A DNA stretch of 64,000 nucleotides from Roseibacterium elongatum DSM 19469 (GTDB lineage: Bacteria > Pseudomonadota > Alphaproteobacteria > Rhodobacterales > Rhodobacteraceae), in the NCBI RefSeq assembly GCF_000590925.1, contig NZ_CP004372.1, forward strand, positions 2,027,001-2,091,000. Direction: 5' to 3'. A program made the position numbers and the translations under genes. Below are positions 9,908 to 19,300 of this stretch, piece by piece. Under the pieces are notes generated by a model that saw only the letters and a list, made by a program, of their open reading frames with translations, had not been told where the DNA came from and did no database searches. The stretch's first letter is position 1. Each line of letters begins with the position of its first letter.

Positions 9908-10185
9908 GGTTGCTGCGATCCGGAGTCATCTTGCCAGCTTGGCTCGCGCGTGGCGTGGTCGTTGACGAACGCCTCGAGGTCCTTCACGGCCACGCGAAAC
10001 TCGCGCCCGAGTTTCACGGCTCGCAACTCTTGTTGGTGGATCCAGCCGCGAACGGTCTGCTCGCGCACCTTCAGGAGGTCCGCGATTTCTTGCGTCGTCA
10101 GAAATGGCTTGCTGAGCATGCGTGACCCCAGGCTGAGTCCCCAGACCACCAGCATACAGGCTTTGCGCTCATGATACAGCGTCAT
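9904..10185 (-). CDS. Excisionase-type helix-turn-helix protein, operon leader
   Basis: A 93-residue protein with one MerR/excisionase-like winged helix-turn-helix: FLTTQEIADLLKVREQTVRGWIHQ, followed by ELRAVKLGREFRV, the usual wing. The ATG used may be too early: an internal ATG at 10119 (MLSKPFLTT) starts right at the domain and gives 71 residues. It is the first gene of the minus-strand stress operon and its TGA overlaps the ATPase ATG. Despite the excisionase name of the domain, context suggests a transcription factor for the operon, perhaps binding the 10-bp direct repeats just upstream. That role is inferred. Confidence 0.75.
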   Translation of the reverse strand: MTLYHERKACMLVVWGLSLGSRMLSKPFLTTQEIADLLKVREQTVRGWIHQQELRAVKLGREFRVAVKDLEAFVNDHATREPSWQDDSGSQQP

Positions 10186-10186
10186 C

Positions 10187-10236
10187 GTGCCTCAAAGTGC
10201 CTCAAAGTGCCTGAAACACGCTCAAACGACCTCAAC
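10187..10236. repeat. Tandem 10-bp direct repeats upstream of the stress operon
   Basis: Five adjacent 10-mers: GTGCCTCAAA, GTGCCTCAAA, GTGCCTGAAA, CACGCTCAAA, CGACCTCAAC. The first two are identical and the rest decay gradually. The 10-base period places each copy on one helix face, a layout typical for cooperative binding of a small HTH protein. They lie immediately before the start of the HTH gene at 10185. Function as operator is inferred. The remaining 10237-10345 shows nothing clear. Confidence 0.7.
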
Positions 10237-10345
10237 GGTCGCCGGTTGGCGATTGCGACATTGCCGTCACGGCCGAGATCGTGCGGGGCGCGGCGACGCG
10301 GTCAGGTCGGGATTGGAGATTGCGAGGGCGGTGCCGGGTGGGGGG

Positions 10346-11278
10346 TCAGGCGGCCTCTTCCCGGCCGACGCCCACACGGCTGCGATGGGGCCCGAAGAGG
10401 CAGGCGAAGGCCAGGATCACGCCCGACACCGCCGCGATCATGCCCGCGGCACTGACCGCGTTCTGTCCACCGAACCAGAGCGGCCCGTACCCCGCGAAGA
10501 CATAGCCCAGCACCGCCGACAGCGTGGCGAAACCGACCGACCACCAGACCTGATGCGCCAGTCGATTGGTCATCAGGCGCGCGGCGGCGGGCGGGCAGAT
10601 GAACATGGCGATGACGATGATCGAGCCGACCGCATCAAAGGCCGCGACCGCGGCGATCGCGGCGGCAATCACCAGGCCAAAGCCCACGGCCGAGGCCGGG
10701 ATACCGAGGGCGCGGGCGAAATCCTCGTCGAAGGTGGCGATCTTCAGCCAGCGCCAGAACACCAGCGTCAGGATCACGACCAGGGCGCAGACAATGGCGA
10801 TGCGGCCCAGTTCCGGCGGTAGACCGGCCAGCGCCTGAGGGTCGAGCAGCGACTGCCAGCCCTCGGCCCGGAACCAGATCAGGCTTTCCAGATTGCCCAT
10901 CAGCGCGTGCTCGATATCGAGATGGATATTGCCCAGATCGGCCTGTTCAAGGGCCAGGACACCGGCGGCGAACATCGTCGTGAAAACCACGCCCATGGCG
11001 GCCCCGGGCTCGACCTTGCCCAACCGCTTGATCGCCTCGATCAGGATGACGGCGACGATGGCTGCGCCCGCGGCCCCCAGCATCATGGGGATTGCCGCGA
11101 CAACGCCGGTCAGCAGAAAGGCCACCACGATGCCGGGCAGCACGACATGGCTGATCGCATCGCCGATCAGGGCCTGCTTGCGCAGGATGAGGAAATTCCC
11201 CGGCAGCGCACAGGCGATGGCGGCCAGGGTCCCGATCAGGATCGGCGTGAGAGAGAATTGGACGAAGTCGGCCCCCAT
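10346..11278 (-). CDS. troD: Metal ABC transporter permease (TroD-like)
   Basis: A 310-residue integral membrane protein of the ABC-3 family for manganese, zinc or iron import. Seen: eight or nine hydrophobic segments from IGTLAAIACALPGNFLIL onward, with the family signature LIGDAISHVVLPGIVVAFLL near the N terminus and IASF-region EDFARALGIPASAVG. It is the last gene of troABCD; its ATG region overlaps the stop of the preceding permease at 11278. Two permeases suggest a heterodimeric channel. Ends about 150 bases before the repeat region of the stress operon. Confidence 0.9.
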   Translation of the reverse strand: MGADFVQFSLTPILIGTLAAIACALPGNFLILRKQALIGDAISHVVLPGIVVAFLLTGVVAAIPMMLGAAGAAIVAVILIEAIKRLGKVEPGAAMGVVFTTMFAAGVLALEQADLGNIHLDIEHALMGNLESLIWFRAEGWQSLLDPQALAGLPPELGRIAIVCALVVILTLVFWRWLKIATFDEDFARALGIPASAVGFGLVIAAAIAAVAAFDAVGSIIVIAMFICPPAAARLMTNRLAHQVWWSVGFATLSAVLGYVFAGYGPLWFGGQNAVSAAGMIAAVSGVILAFACLFGPHRSRVGVGREEAA

Positions 11279-12501
11279 CAGGCGCCTCCGATGGCTGTGG
11301 GCGGGCCAAGGCGCCGATCGAACTCGGCGATCTCGTCGGCGGTAAAGACCTTTTCGATGGGCGTCAGCCCGTCATAGAGGCCGGCAAGGCCCGCATCCTG
11401 GTTGATCTCGCGCGCCACGTCCCAGCGACGTTCGTCCCGGGCGACCTTGGCTGCCTGCGCGCGCCCGGCATCCGTGGGCACGCCATCGGCGCGCACCAAC
11501 CCTTCGCGCGACAACAGGCGCAAGGTGTATGCCTCTCGGATGGGGTGCTGTGCCGCAAGCGCCAAGAGCCCCTGGCGGCGATGCACGCGCGCCTGGAACC
11601 GCCGGTGGCGCAAGAGCGCGGCCAGCACGCCGCGGCCCGGTGCAAGGAACAACGACACGACAAAGACCGCCGCCGCCACCAGCACAATGATCGGGCCCGT
11701 CGGCAGGGCCGGGGCCGAGGCGGAAATCACCGCACCAAGATAGCCCGATACCGCGCCGACGCCGCCCGCGATCCAGACGACGCGCTGGGCGCGTTCGGTC
11801 CAGAACCGGGCCGTGACCGGGGGAATGATCAGCATGGCGACGATCAGGATCAGGCCCACCAGTTTCAGGCCGATCACGGTGACCGCCATCACCAGACCCA
11901 TCATCAACAGGTCGATCCGGCGCACGTCATAACCCATCGCCGCAGCATAATCGCTGTCGAAGGCCACCAGCGTCATCGGCCGGCGCATGAGCCATGTCGC
12001 AAACACCACCAGCGAGCCGCCGATCACGATGGTGATGGCGTCGTTGAACAACATGCCGGCGGTCGAGCCGAGCAGAAAGCTCTCCAGCCCCGCCTGACGC
12101 CCCGAACTCATGGTCTGCACCACGGTCAGAAGGACGATCCCGAGGCCGAAGAACACGCCCAGCACCGAGCCGATGGCCGCATCCTCGGACAGGCGGGTGC
12201 GCCGGGGGATCCATTCCATGATCAGCAGGCCCAGACCGGCGGTCACCGCGGACCCGATCATCAGGCCGGCCAGGTTCCGCCCGTCGCCGCCGAACGCCAC
12301 CATCAGCATGAAGGCCAGCGCGACGCCCGGCAGGGTGGCATGCGCGACGCCGTCCGACACCAGAGCCCGCTTGCGCAGAAACAGAAACGTCCCCGATGCC
12401 CCGGCCGCGAAGCCCAACAGGGCCGCGCCGATGGTGACGAGGGAGACGTTGTAGCCCGCCTGCAGAAAGAGCGCATCGAGGAATGGGCCCATGTCGATCA
12501 T
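11278..12501 (-). CDS. troC: Metal ABC transporter permease with C-terminal DtxR-like extension (TroC-like)
   Basis: A 407-residue permease, about 120 residues longer than a plain ABC-3 permease. Residues 1-285 hold the membrane part, with LVSDGVAHATLPGVALAFML as the family motif. The extra C-terminal part (about 300-407) looks like a winged helix with TLRLLSREGLVRADGVPTDAGRAQA, a layout known in TroC/MntC-type permeases where a DtxR-like domain follows the membrane part. It may sense metal or bind the ATPase. It overlaps the ATPase gene by four bases upstream and TroD by one downstream. Confidence 0.88.
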   Translation of the reverse strand: MIDMGPFLDALFLQAGYNVSLVTIGAALLGFAAGASGTFLFLRKRALVSDGVAHATLPGVALAFMLMVAFGGDGRNLAGLMIGSAVTAGLGLLIMEWIPRRTRLSEDAAIGSVLGVFFGLGIVLLTVVQTMSSGRQAGLESFLLGSTAGMLFNDAITIVIGGSLVVFATWLMRRPMTLVAFDSDYAAAMGYDVRRIDLLMMGLVMAVTVIGLKLVGLILIVAMLIIPPVTARFWTERAQRVVWIAGGVGAVSGYLGAVISASAPALPTGPIIVLVAAAVFVVSLFLAPGRGVLAALLRHRRFQARVHRRQGLLALAAQHPIREAYTLRLLSREGLVRADGVPTDAGRAQAAKVARDERRWDVAREINQDAGLAGLYDGLTPIEKVFTADEIAEFDRRLGPPTAIGGA

Positions 12502-13316
12502 CCCAGCACGGCAAGCTCGTCGAGATGCGTCGCGGCAAGCCGCCCACCATAGGCCGCCTGCAGGGTCTGGGGCGTGAAGGCGGTGGCGACCGGCCCTTCG
12601 GCGATCCGGCGCACATTGATCAGGAAGACATGGTCGAAATAGTCGCGCACCGTCGACAGGTCATGATGCACGGCGATGACGGCCTTGCCCTCGGCCTTCA
12701 GCAATTTCAGCACGTCGATGATCGCCCGTTCGGTCGCGGCATCGACGCCTGCGAAAGGCTCGTCCAGCAGGTAAAGGTCAGCCTCCTGCGCCAAGGCGCG
12801 GGCCAGGAACACGCGCTGTTGCTGGCCGCCCGACAACTGGCCGATCTGACGATGGGCGAAATCGGCCATGCCGACACGCTCGAGGCACGCGCTGGCGCGC
12901 CGCGTCATCTGGCCCGACAGACGGCCCAAGAGGCCCAGCTTGCGGTAAAGTCCCATCTGCACGACATCCATGACCGTGGTCGGGAAATCCCAGTCGACGC
13001 TGGCACGCTGCGGCACATAGGCGATGCGCGCGCGGGCGGCGTCGATCGGCTGTCCAAAGGCGTAGACCTCGCCCGACAGACGCGGAATGACGCCAAGCGC
13101 GGCCTTCAACAGCGTTGATTTCCCCGCGCCGTTCGGCCCGATGATCGCCGACATGGCATTGCTGGGAAAGGTCGCATCGACCGAGAAAACCGCCGGTTTC
13201 TCACCGTAGGAGACGGTCAGTCCGCGCGTGACCAGCGCGGCATCTGGCGGCAGCACGGCCGGGCGTGTTGCCCGGCCGTCCTCTGCGACGATTGTTGGTT
13301 GCATCTGTTGTGTCAT
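12498..13316 (-). CDS. troB: Metal ABC transporter ATPase (TroB-like)
   Basis: The ATPase of the metal importer, about 272 residues. Seen: Walker A GPNGAGKST, Q-loop at YVPQRASVDWDFP, signature LSGGQQQR, Walker B DLYLLDEPFAGVD, and the switch His in AVHHDLSTV. I chose the ATG at 13316 (MTQQMQPT) rather than the one 30 bases upstream, which lies inside troA; an AGGGA sequence lies just ahead. The gene still overlaps neither neighbour badly: troA ends at 13324, eight bases upstream. Confidence 0.9.
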   Translation of the reverse strand: MTQQMQPTIVAEDGRATRPAVLPPDAALVTRGLTVSYGEKPAVFSVDATFPSNAMSAIIGPNGAGKSTLLKAALGVIPRLSGEVYAFGQPIDAARARIAYVPQRASVDWDFPTTVMDVVQMGLYRKLGLLGRLSGQMTRRASACLERVGMADFAHRQIGQLSGGQQQRVFLARALAQEADLYLLDEPFAGVDAATERAIIDVLKLLKAEGKAVIAVHHDLSTVRDYFDHVFLINVRRIAEGPVATAFTPQTLQAAYGGRLAATHLDELAVLG

Positions 13317-13323
13317 TCCCTGT

Positions 13324-14286
13324 TCATCCGTCGACCAAAAGGCCATTCATGCCGCCATTGGGCGCCTCGCCACCCAGCGCCGTGGCGATGGTCGTGGCGT
13401 TGTGGTCCAGCATCCCGATATAGGTGCCGCGATACGTGTCCGGCTGGCCCATCGCATCCGAGAACAACTCGCCGCCGACGACAATCTCGTGACCGCGGGC
13501 GGCTGCGCCTTCGATCACCGCCTGGATGTTGCGCTCCGAGACCGAGGATTCCACGAATACCGCGCCGATGTTGCGCTCGACAAGAAAGTCGACCATGGCC
13601 GCGATCTCCTGCAGCCCAGCCTCGGATTCGGTCGACAGACCCTGGATACCAACGGGTTCGAACCCGTAGGCGTTCCCGAAATAGTTGAACGCATCATGCG
13701 CCGAGACCACCACGCGGCTTTCGGCGGGCACGGTCGAGAGCACCTGCACCACATATTGCGCAAGCTCGCCCAGCTCGGCCAGATAGGTGTCGGCATTGGC
13801 CTCGTAGGTGGCGGCATTGTCGGGGTCGGCTTCGATCAGCGCATTGCGGATGGTGACGACGACATTGCTCCAGAGGTTGACGTTCATCCAGACATGCGGG
13901 TCGGTGCGGCCCTCGTAATCCTGCGAGCTCAGCAGCAGGCTGTCGGGGATGCTTTCGGCCACGGCGACGACGGTGCCGCCCTCGGATAGCCCCAGCATGA
14001 ACTCTTCCATCTGCGCCTCGAGGAAGAGGCCGTTCCACAGCACCAGATCGGCATTGGCCAGGGCCACGATATCGGTGCGGGTCTGTCGGTAGCTGTGCGG
14101 GTCGACGCCTTCGCCCATGAGCGACGTCACCTCGACAAGATCGCCACCGACATTCGCGGCGGCATCTGCAATCATGCCCGTCGTGGCGATGACGGTCAGC
14201 CGGTCCTGCGCCGCCGCCCAGCCGGCGGGCAGCGCCATGAGTGTGGCCGTAACAGCAGCAACGAAAGTGCGCTTGGTCAGTTTCAT
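13324..14286 (-). CDS. troA: Metal-binding periplasmic protein of ABC importer (TroA-like)
   Basis: A 320-residue cluster A-I solute-binding protein that delivers Mn2+ or Zn2+ to TroBCD. The start is ATG 14286, with AGGGA just upstream and a signal peptide (KRTFVAAVTATLMALPAGWAAA); a longer frame exists but would bury it. Putative ligands: His in GVDPHSYRQT, His in DPHVWMNV, His in VVSAHDAFNYF and an Asp in GMLDHNATT. A His at the third position, plus the run AYGFEPVGIQGLST, matches TroA and zinc/manganese members rather than the HHED streptococcal Mn proteins. There is no His-rich loop, which makes a ZnuA identity less likely. Confidence 0.88.
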   Translation of the reverse strand: MKLTKRTFVAAVTATLMALPAGWAAAQDRLTVIATTGMIADAAANVGGDLVEVTSLMGEGVDPHSYRQTRTDIVALANADLVLWNGLFLEAQMEEFMLGLSEGGTVVAVAESIPDSLLLSSQDYEGRTDPHVWMNVNLWSNVVVTIRNALIEADPDNAATYEANADTYLAELGELAQYVVQVLSTVPAESRVVVSAHDAFNYFGNAYGFEPVGIQGLSTESEAGLQEIAAMVDFLVERNIGAVFVESSVSERNIQAVIEGAAARGHEIVVGGELFSDAMGQPDTYRGTYIGMLDHNATTIATALGGEAPNGGMNGLLVDG

Positions 14287-14343
14287 GTTCGGTTCCCTGT
14301 TAGCTTTCCCCGGTCGGGGTCCTGTACGCACATATAGTGCTAG

Positions 14344-14389
14344 TGCGAGGCATTATCAGGGTCAATGCTTTTGCGAAGCATTCGCAAAA
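14344..14389. promoter_or_regulatory. Palindromic metal-type operator with degenerate second copy
   Basis: Perfect arms TTTTGCGAA (14369-14377) and TTCGCAAAA (14381-14389) flank a 3-base spacer. A second, degenerate copy, TGCGAGGCATTATCA (14344-14358), lies exactly 28 bases upstream and matches the core TGCGAAGCATTCGCA at 12 of 15 positions. The site sits between troA (minus, start 14286) and the NRPS gene (plus, start 14569). Size and AT-flanked GC core resemble Fur-family (Mur-like) boxes of alphaproteobacteria, which control manganese uptake. Assignment to a particular regulator is inference. Confidence 0.75.
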
Positions 14390-14568
14390 ACTTGATCCGG
14401 TGGATCGTGGCGTCATCGGCGGGCGGCGTGATCGGGCCGCAATCGCTCGGCGGCGTCCTGGTGGTGCGGTTTCGGCGCGTGGCCGTCTTCCAACCCCGCG
14501 ATTGCCGCCTTAAACACGGGGATGATACGCTTCGCGGAGAACGGCTCGGCCAGAAAGGGCGTGATATC

Positions 14569-16398
14569 GTGACAGTCGCTCAGCCGCCGCTGATTGTCCG
14601 ACAAATTCAGGCGCGGGCGCGCACGGCGCCCCATGCGCCCGCGATCCTGTCGGCTGACGGTCAACAGGCGCTTTCCTATCAGGGGTTGAGCCGGCTTGTG
14701 GACAAGGTCGCCGCGACGCTGGCACAGGCGGGCCTTGGCGCGGGCGACCGGGTCGCGCTTTGGGCCGCGCGAGGGCCAATGACCGTCTCGGCCTTTCTGG
14801 GCCTTCTGGCGCATCTGCCGGTTGTGCCCATCGACCCTTCGATGGTGGGCCAATTGCCCGACCTTCTGCAGCGGCTTTCGATCAAGGCGCTTGTTGCGCC
14901 TGAAGGCCTCGATCTGCCGCAACTGGACCGCCCGGTTCATCGCCTGATGCCCACCGGCCAGTTCGCCGAATTCCGGATCGAGGTCGAGACCGTCTCGGAC
15001 GCGCCGCCCGCTCTGGACCTTGCCGGCCTTGCTGACCCGGCGCTCGTGATTGAGACCTCCGGCACCACGGGGCGCCCGAAGGTCGTGGAGCTGACCCAGG
15101 CCAATCTGGCCGCGGGGGCGCAATCGGCGGCGCGTACCCTGGCCCTGGCGCCGGGCGAGATCTGCGTCAACCCGATGCCGCTGTTTCATGTGCATGGTCT
15201 TTGCATCGGCACCCTGGCGACCATCGCGTCGGGCGGTACGACGGTCCCCATGATGGGGGGCGATGGCGCGCTGGTCCTCGACGCCTGCGCGGCCGCGGGG
15301 GCCACATGGTACACCGCCGTGCCGACAATCCATCACAGCGTCGCGCAGGCGCTGGAGCGGGAGGCCGGGCTTGCCCGCGGGGTGGCGCTCAGGTTCATTC
15401 GCTCCTCTTCGGCCGCACTGGCCAGCGTGACGCGCGACACGCTCCAGCGGCACCTGGGCTGTCCGGTGCTTGAGGGGATGGGCATGACCGAGGCCGCCAG
15501 TTGGGTCGCCCATCAGCCCTATGGGCCCGGGCCGACCCACGGCCCCCTCGGCCCGGCACAGGGCACCGAGATCGCGATCCTGACCGAGGCGGGCGAGATC
15601 ACGACCGCGCCTTTCGTCCAAGGCGAGCTGGTGCTGCGCGGCCCCAATGTCATCACCCGCTACGATGTCCATCCCGGCGATCCGTCCGAGGCATTTCATG
15701 ACGGCTGGCTGCGTTCGGGCGATCTGGCCGAGTTGAACGAAAAGGCCGAGTTGCGCATTCATGCCCGCCTGAAAGAGTTGATCAACCGGGGCGGGGCCAT
15801 GGTGTCGCCCGTCATGGTCGAAGCCATTCTGCTCGAGGAGGGCGCCGTGGCCGCGGCCATCGTCTTTGGCGCGCCGCACCCCTCGCTCGGGCAAGACGTG
15901 CTGGCCGCCGTGGTGCCCGCCGATCCCGCCGCGTTCGATCCCGACGCCATCCTGCAATCCGTGGCGCGGAAACTGCCCGCCGAGGCCCTGCCGCGCAGCG
16001 TTTTCCCGGTGTCCGAAATCCCGCTGAACCGTATCGGCAAGCCCGCCCGGATCGAGGCGGCGCTGCGCCTGCAGGACAAGTTCACCCAGATCTATGCCGC
16101 ACCGCGCACGCCGCTCGAGGCGATCCTTGTCCTGATCATCGAGGAAACCCTCGGACGCGCGCGCCATGGCCGGCATGACGATTTCTTCCTCGCGGGGGGC
16201 GACTCGCTGTCGTTGATGCGCCTTCAACTGCGCATCGAAGAAGACCTCGGGGTGCTTGTGCCGGGTGATGTGCTGACGACCGAACGCGATGTCGCCCGAC
16301 TGTCCGCGTGGCTCGAGACCCATCATGGCGAGACGATGCGCCACCGCCTCGCCGACGTTTTTGACGATGCGCCCGCTGCCAGCGAGCCGGGCACATGA
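14569..16398 (+). CDS. NRPS loading protein: acyl-acid ligase plus carrier domain
   Basis: A 609-residue two-domain protein. The adenylation/acyl-ligase domain spans about residues 10-505, with A3 motif ETSGTTGRPK, PLFHVHGL (typical of oxalate/malonate-CoA ligase-like enzymes), GMGMTEAA, SGDLAELNEK and the catalytic Lys in RIGKPARIE. A carrier domain follows (about 520-590) with DDFFLAGGDSL; Ser546 is the phosphopantetheine site. There is no condensation domain, so it should load a starter acid and hand it to the next protein. I chose GTG 14569 with GAAAGGG nine bases upstream; the open frame extends to 14365 without homology. Its TGA overlaps the next ATG. Confidence 0.85.
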   Translation: MTVAQPPLIVRQIQARARTAPHAPAILSADGQQALSYQGLSRLVDKVAATLAQAGLGAGDRVALWAARGPMTVSAFLGLLAHLPVVPIDPSMVGQLPDLLQRLSIKALVAPEGLDLPQLDRPVHRLMPTGQFAEFRIEVETVSDAPPALDLAGLADPALVIETSGTTGRPKVVELTQANLAAGAQSAARTLALAPGEICVNPMPLFHVHGLCIGTLATIASGGTTVPMMGGDGALVLDACAAAGATWYTAVPTIHHSVAQALEREAGLARGVALRFIRSSSAALASVTRDTLQRHLGCPVLEGMGMTEAASWVAHQPYGPGPTHGPLGPAQGTEIAILTEAGEITTAPFVQGELVLRGPNVITRYDVHPGDPSEAFHDGWLRSGDLAELNEKAELRIHARLKELINRGGAMVSPVMVEAILLEEGAVAAAIVFGAPHPSLGQDVLAAVVPADPAAFDPDAILQSVARKLPAEALPRSVFPVSEIPLNRIGKPARIEAALRLQDKFTQIYAAPRTPLEAILVLIIEETLGRARHGRHDDFFLAGGDSLSLMRLQLRIEEDLGVLVPGDVLTTERDVARLSAWLETHHGETMRHRLADVFDDAPAASEPGT

Positions 16399-19300
16399 GC
16401 GACGATCTGCTGCAAAAGGCGACGCGCGCGCGGGCGCGCATGGCCGCAGACCGGCAGGCGGTCGCGCCCGCGCCCGAAGGCCCGGTGCAACTGACCCCGG
16501 CCCAGACCGGGATGTGGATGGCCGAACGCTTTGGCAAGGCGGGCGCGCGGTTCACCCAGGTCCGCGCCTGGCGGATCTGCGGCGCGCTCGATCTCGACGC
16601 CCTTGACCGGGCGATCGGGCGGCTGTTGCAGCGCCATGACGCCTTTCATCTGCGCGTTCTGTCCCGCGACGGGCAGGGCATGCCGGATTTCAGCGCGCCG
16701 CCGCCTTGGTCCGGGGTCGAGGCCGAGCTGTGCCCCCGTGGCGAACCCGACACCGAGGCATGGGTTCAGCGCCGCATCACCGCCCTGTCGCAACGGCGCT
16801 TCGACATCGCCTCGGGCCCGCTCTCGGGGTTTCACCTGTTGATCTGCGGTCCCGACGCCTACGTGTTGGTGGGTCTGTTCCATCACCTCATGTCGGATCA
16901 CAGGTCATTCACCCTCATGGCCGAGGATCTGTCGCGTCTTTACGCGCTGGAGGTCGGCGCATCGCCCGATCCGCAGGCGTTGCCCGACCCTGGCCAATAC
17001 CGCGCGTTTCTTGCAGGCCGCCCGCCGCGCGAGGCCGACCCTTCTGCGCGGCAACCGCTGGCCGAGCCGGTATGGCCGACCCAGGTCGAGGGGCCGAGCG
17101 AGCAGTTGGACACCATGGCCCATTTCGTCGAGGTCTTGCTCGACCCGACGGAGAGCGACGCCGTTGGCCGTGCCGCGCGGGCCTGTGACGCCACCGTCTT
17201 CGGCCTGACCGCCGCGCTGTTTCAGGTTCTCGTCGGCCGGCTTTGCGATCAATCCGACGTGTCGGTCTCGGTGTCGCGCACGATCAGGTCCGGCGCGGCC
17301 AGCATGGATGTGATCGGCATGTTCGTCGAGAACGTCGCGTTGACGGCCTCGCTCGGGGCGGACCGGTGCCTTGCAGATTTGGCCGGTGACGTGGGTCGTG
17401 CCCTTGCCGAGATCCCCCTCGGGGCCGCGCCTATCCTGTCGGAGGGGCCGGCGGGTGCCTCGGTGATCTATTACGGCGACCCGACCCCGACCCTCGACCT
17501 GCCGGGCTGCCGGGTGGCGCGGATCGAGCCCGAGGCGAAACCCGTGCCGGTGGCCATGCAACTGGCCATCTACCGCGAGGCGGGGCGCTTGCGCTTGCGC
17601 CTGCACGGGCAACGCCGTCTGTTTTCCCGCGACGCGCTGGACCGGGCGCTCGGGGCGTATCGGCAGATGCTTGTGCATGTCATCACGGCCGAGACCCCGG
17701 CCACGGTTGTTCCGACGCGCCTGCCGCTGGTGCCGGAGGGGGCCCAACGGGCCGACCTCGCCCGGCACGCGACTGCCCCGGCCCGTTATCCCGACGCGGT
17801 GGATCTTGCGACCCTCTTTCTGGCGCAGGTGCGCCACAGCCCCGACGCGCCGGCGTTGCGCACGCCCGATCTGTGCTGGAGCTATCGGGACCTTGCGGCG
17901 CAATCGCTGGCCATTTCCGACTGGTTGCGCCAGCAGGGTCTTGCGCCGGGCGAGCGTGTCGGGTTGTCGGCCGAGCGCGGGGCGGATCATATCCGGGCGC
18001 TTCTTGGGGCCGTGCTGGCCGGCCTTGTCGTCGTGCCGCTCGATCCGACGCATCCACCCGCGCGCTTGCGCGACATGATCGATATCGCGGGCTGCCGCAG
18101 GGTCGTGGGGGCAGGGGGGGCGGCCGCGCAAACGGACGGGATCGGACCGATCCTGCGCCTGCCGCCCGTCACGGCGACCGACCCCGGCGCCCAACTGCCG
18201 GATCATGCGACCGGCGATCCGGATGGCACGGCCGTCATCGTCTTCACCTCGGGGTCGACCGGGCGCCCCAAGGGGGTGGCCACACCGCATCGCGGGATCG
18301 CGCGGCTGGCCGCCGGGCTGACGCCCGCCCCGCCGGGACCCGGCGATCGCGTCCCGCAACTGGCCTCGCCCGGTTTCGACGGGGCGTTCATCGAGATCTG
18401 GGGCGCGTTGCTGAACGGGGCCGAACTCGTCTCGCCCGAGGGGCCGCTCGGCGATGCGCGGGCCATCGGCGACCATCTCGAGCGTTACGAAATCACCAAG
18501 GCCTTCGTGACCACGGGCCTTTTCAACCTGCTGGTCGATACCCGGCCCGAGGTGTTCCGAACCCTGCGCTGGCTCGCCATCGGCGGCGAGGCCGCAAGCC
18601 GAGAGCACGCCGAGAGGTTCCTGCGCGACCATCCCGGGATCCCCCTCTACAATGTCTACGGGCCGACCGAAAACAGCGCGCTGACGACCATGCACCGCAT
18701 CACCGCGGGCGGGACGGGGCCCGTGCCGCTGGGGCGGCCCTTGCCCAACAACCTTGCCTTGGTGCTCGACCGCGCGGGCCATGTCCTGCCCGCCGGGTTC
18801 GTCGGCGAGCTGTGGATCGGCGGCGCTGGCCTTGCCAAGGAATATGTCGCACAGCCCGATCTGACGGCAGAGCGGTTCCGAACCTTTCCCGCGCGCCAAG
18901 TCGGCCTGCCCGACCACGGCGACCTGCGGCTGTATCAGACGGGCGACCGTGTCAGTCGTGACAGCGCCGGCTGCCTGCATTTCCACGGTCGTGTCGACGG
19001 GCAGATCAAGTTCAATGGCCATCGCATCGAACCGGCGGAAATCGAGGACGCCATCCAGAGGTGTGCGGGGATCGAGACCGCCGCGCTTTTGCCGCTGTGG
19101 TCGGAGGACGGGGGCCGGGTCACGGGGCTGGCCGCCGCCGTCGTCTCGGGCGAAGCGCTGGATGTGACGTCGCTCAGGCTCGAGCTTGCCCGCAGTCTGC
19201 CGCGCACTCACCTCCCCACCGAGATCCACGCCTTCGCGACCCTGCCCCTGACGCCGAACGGCAAGCTGGATCGCGCCGCGCTGCGCGACACGCTGGAGGC

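Noticed and set aside
14365..14568. N-terminal extension of the NRPS ligase frame
   Set aside because: Overlaps the operator, lacks homology, and GTG 14569 has a good ribosome site and fits family length.
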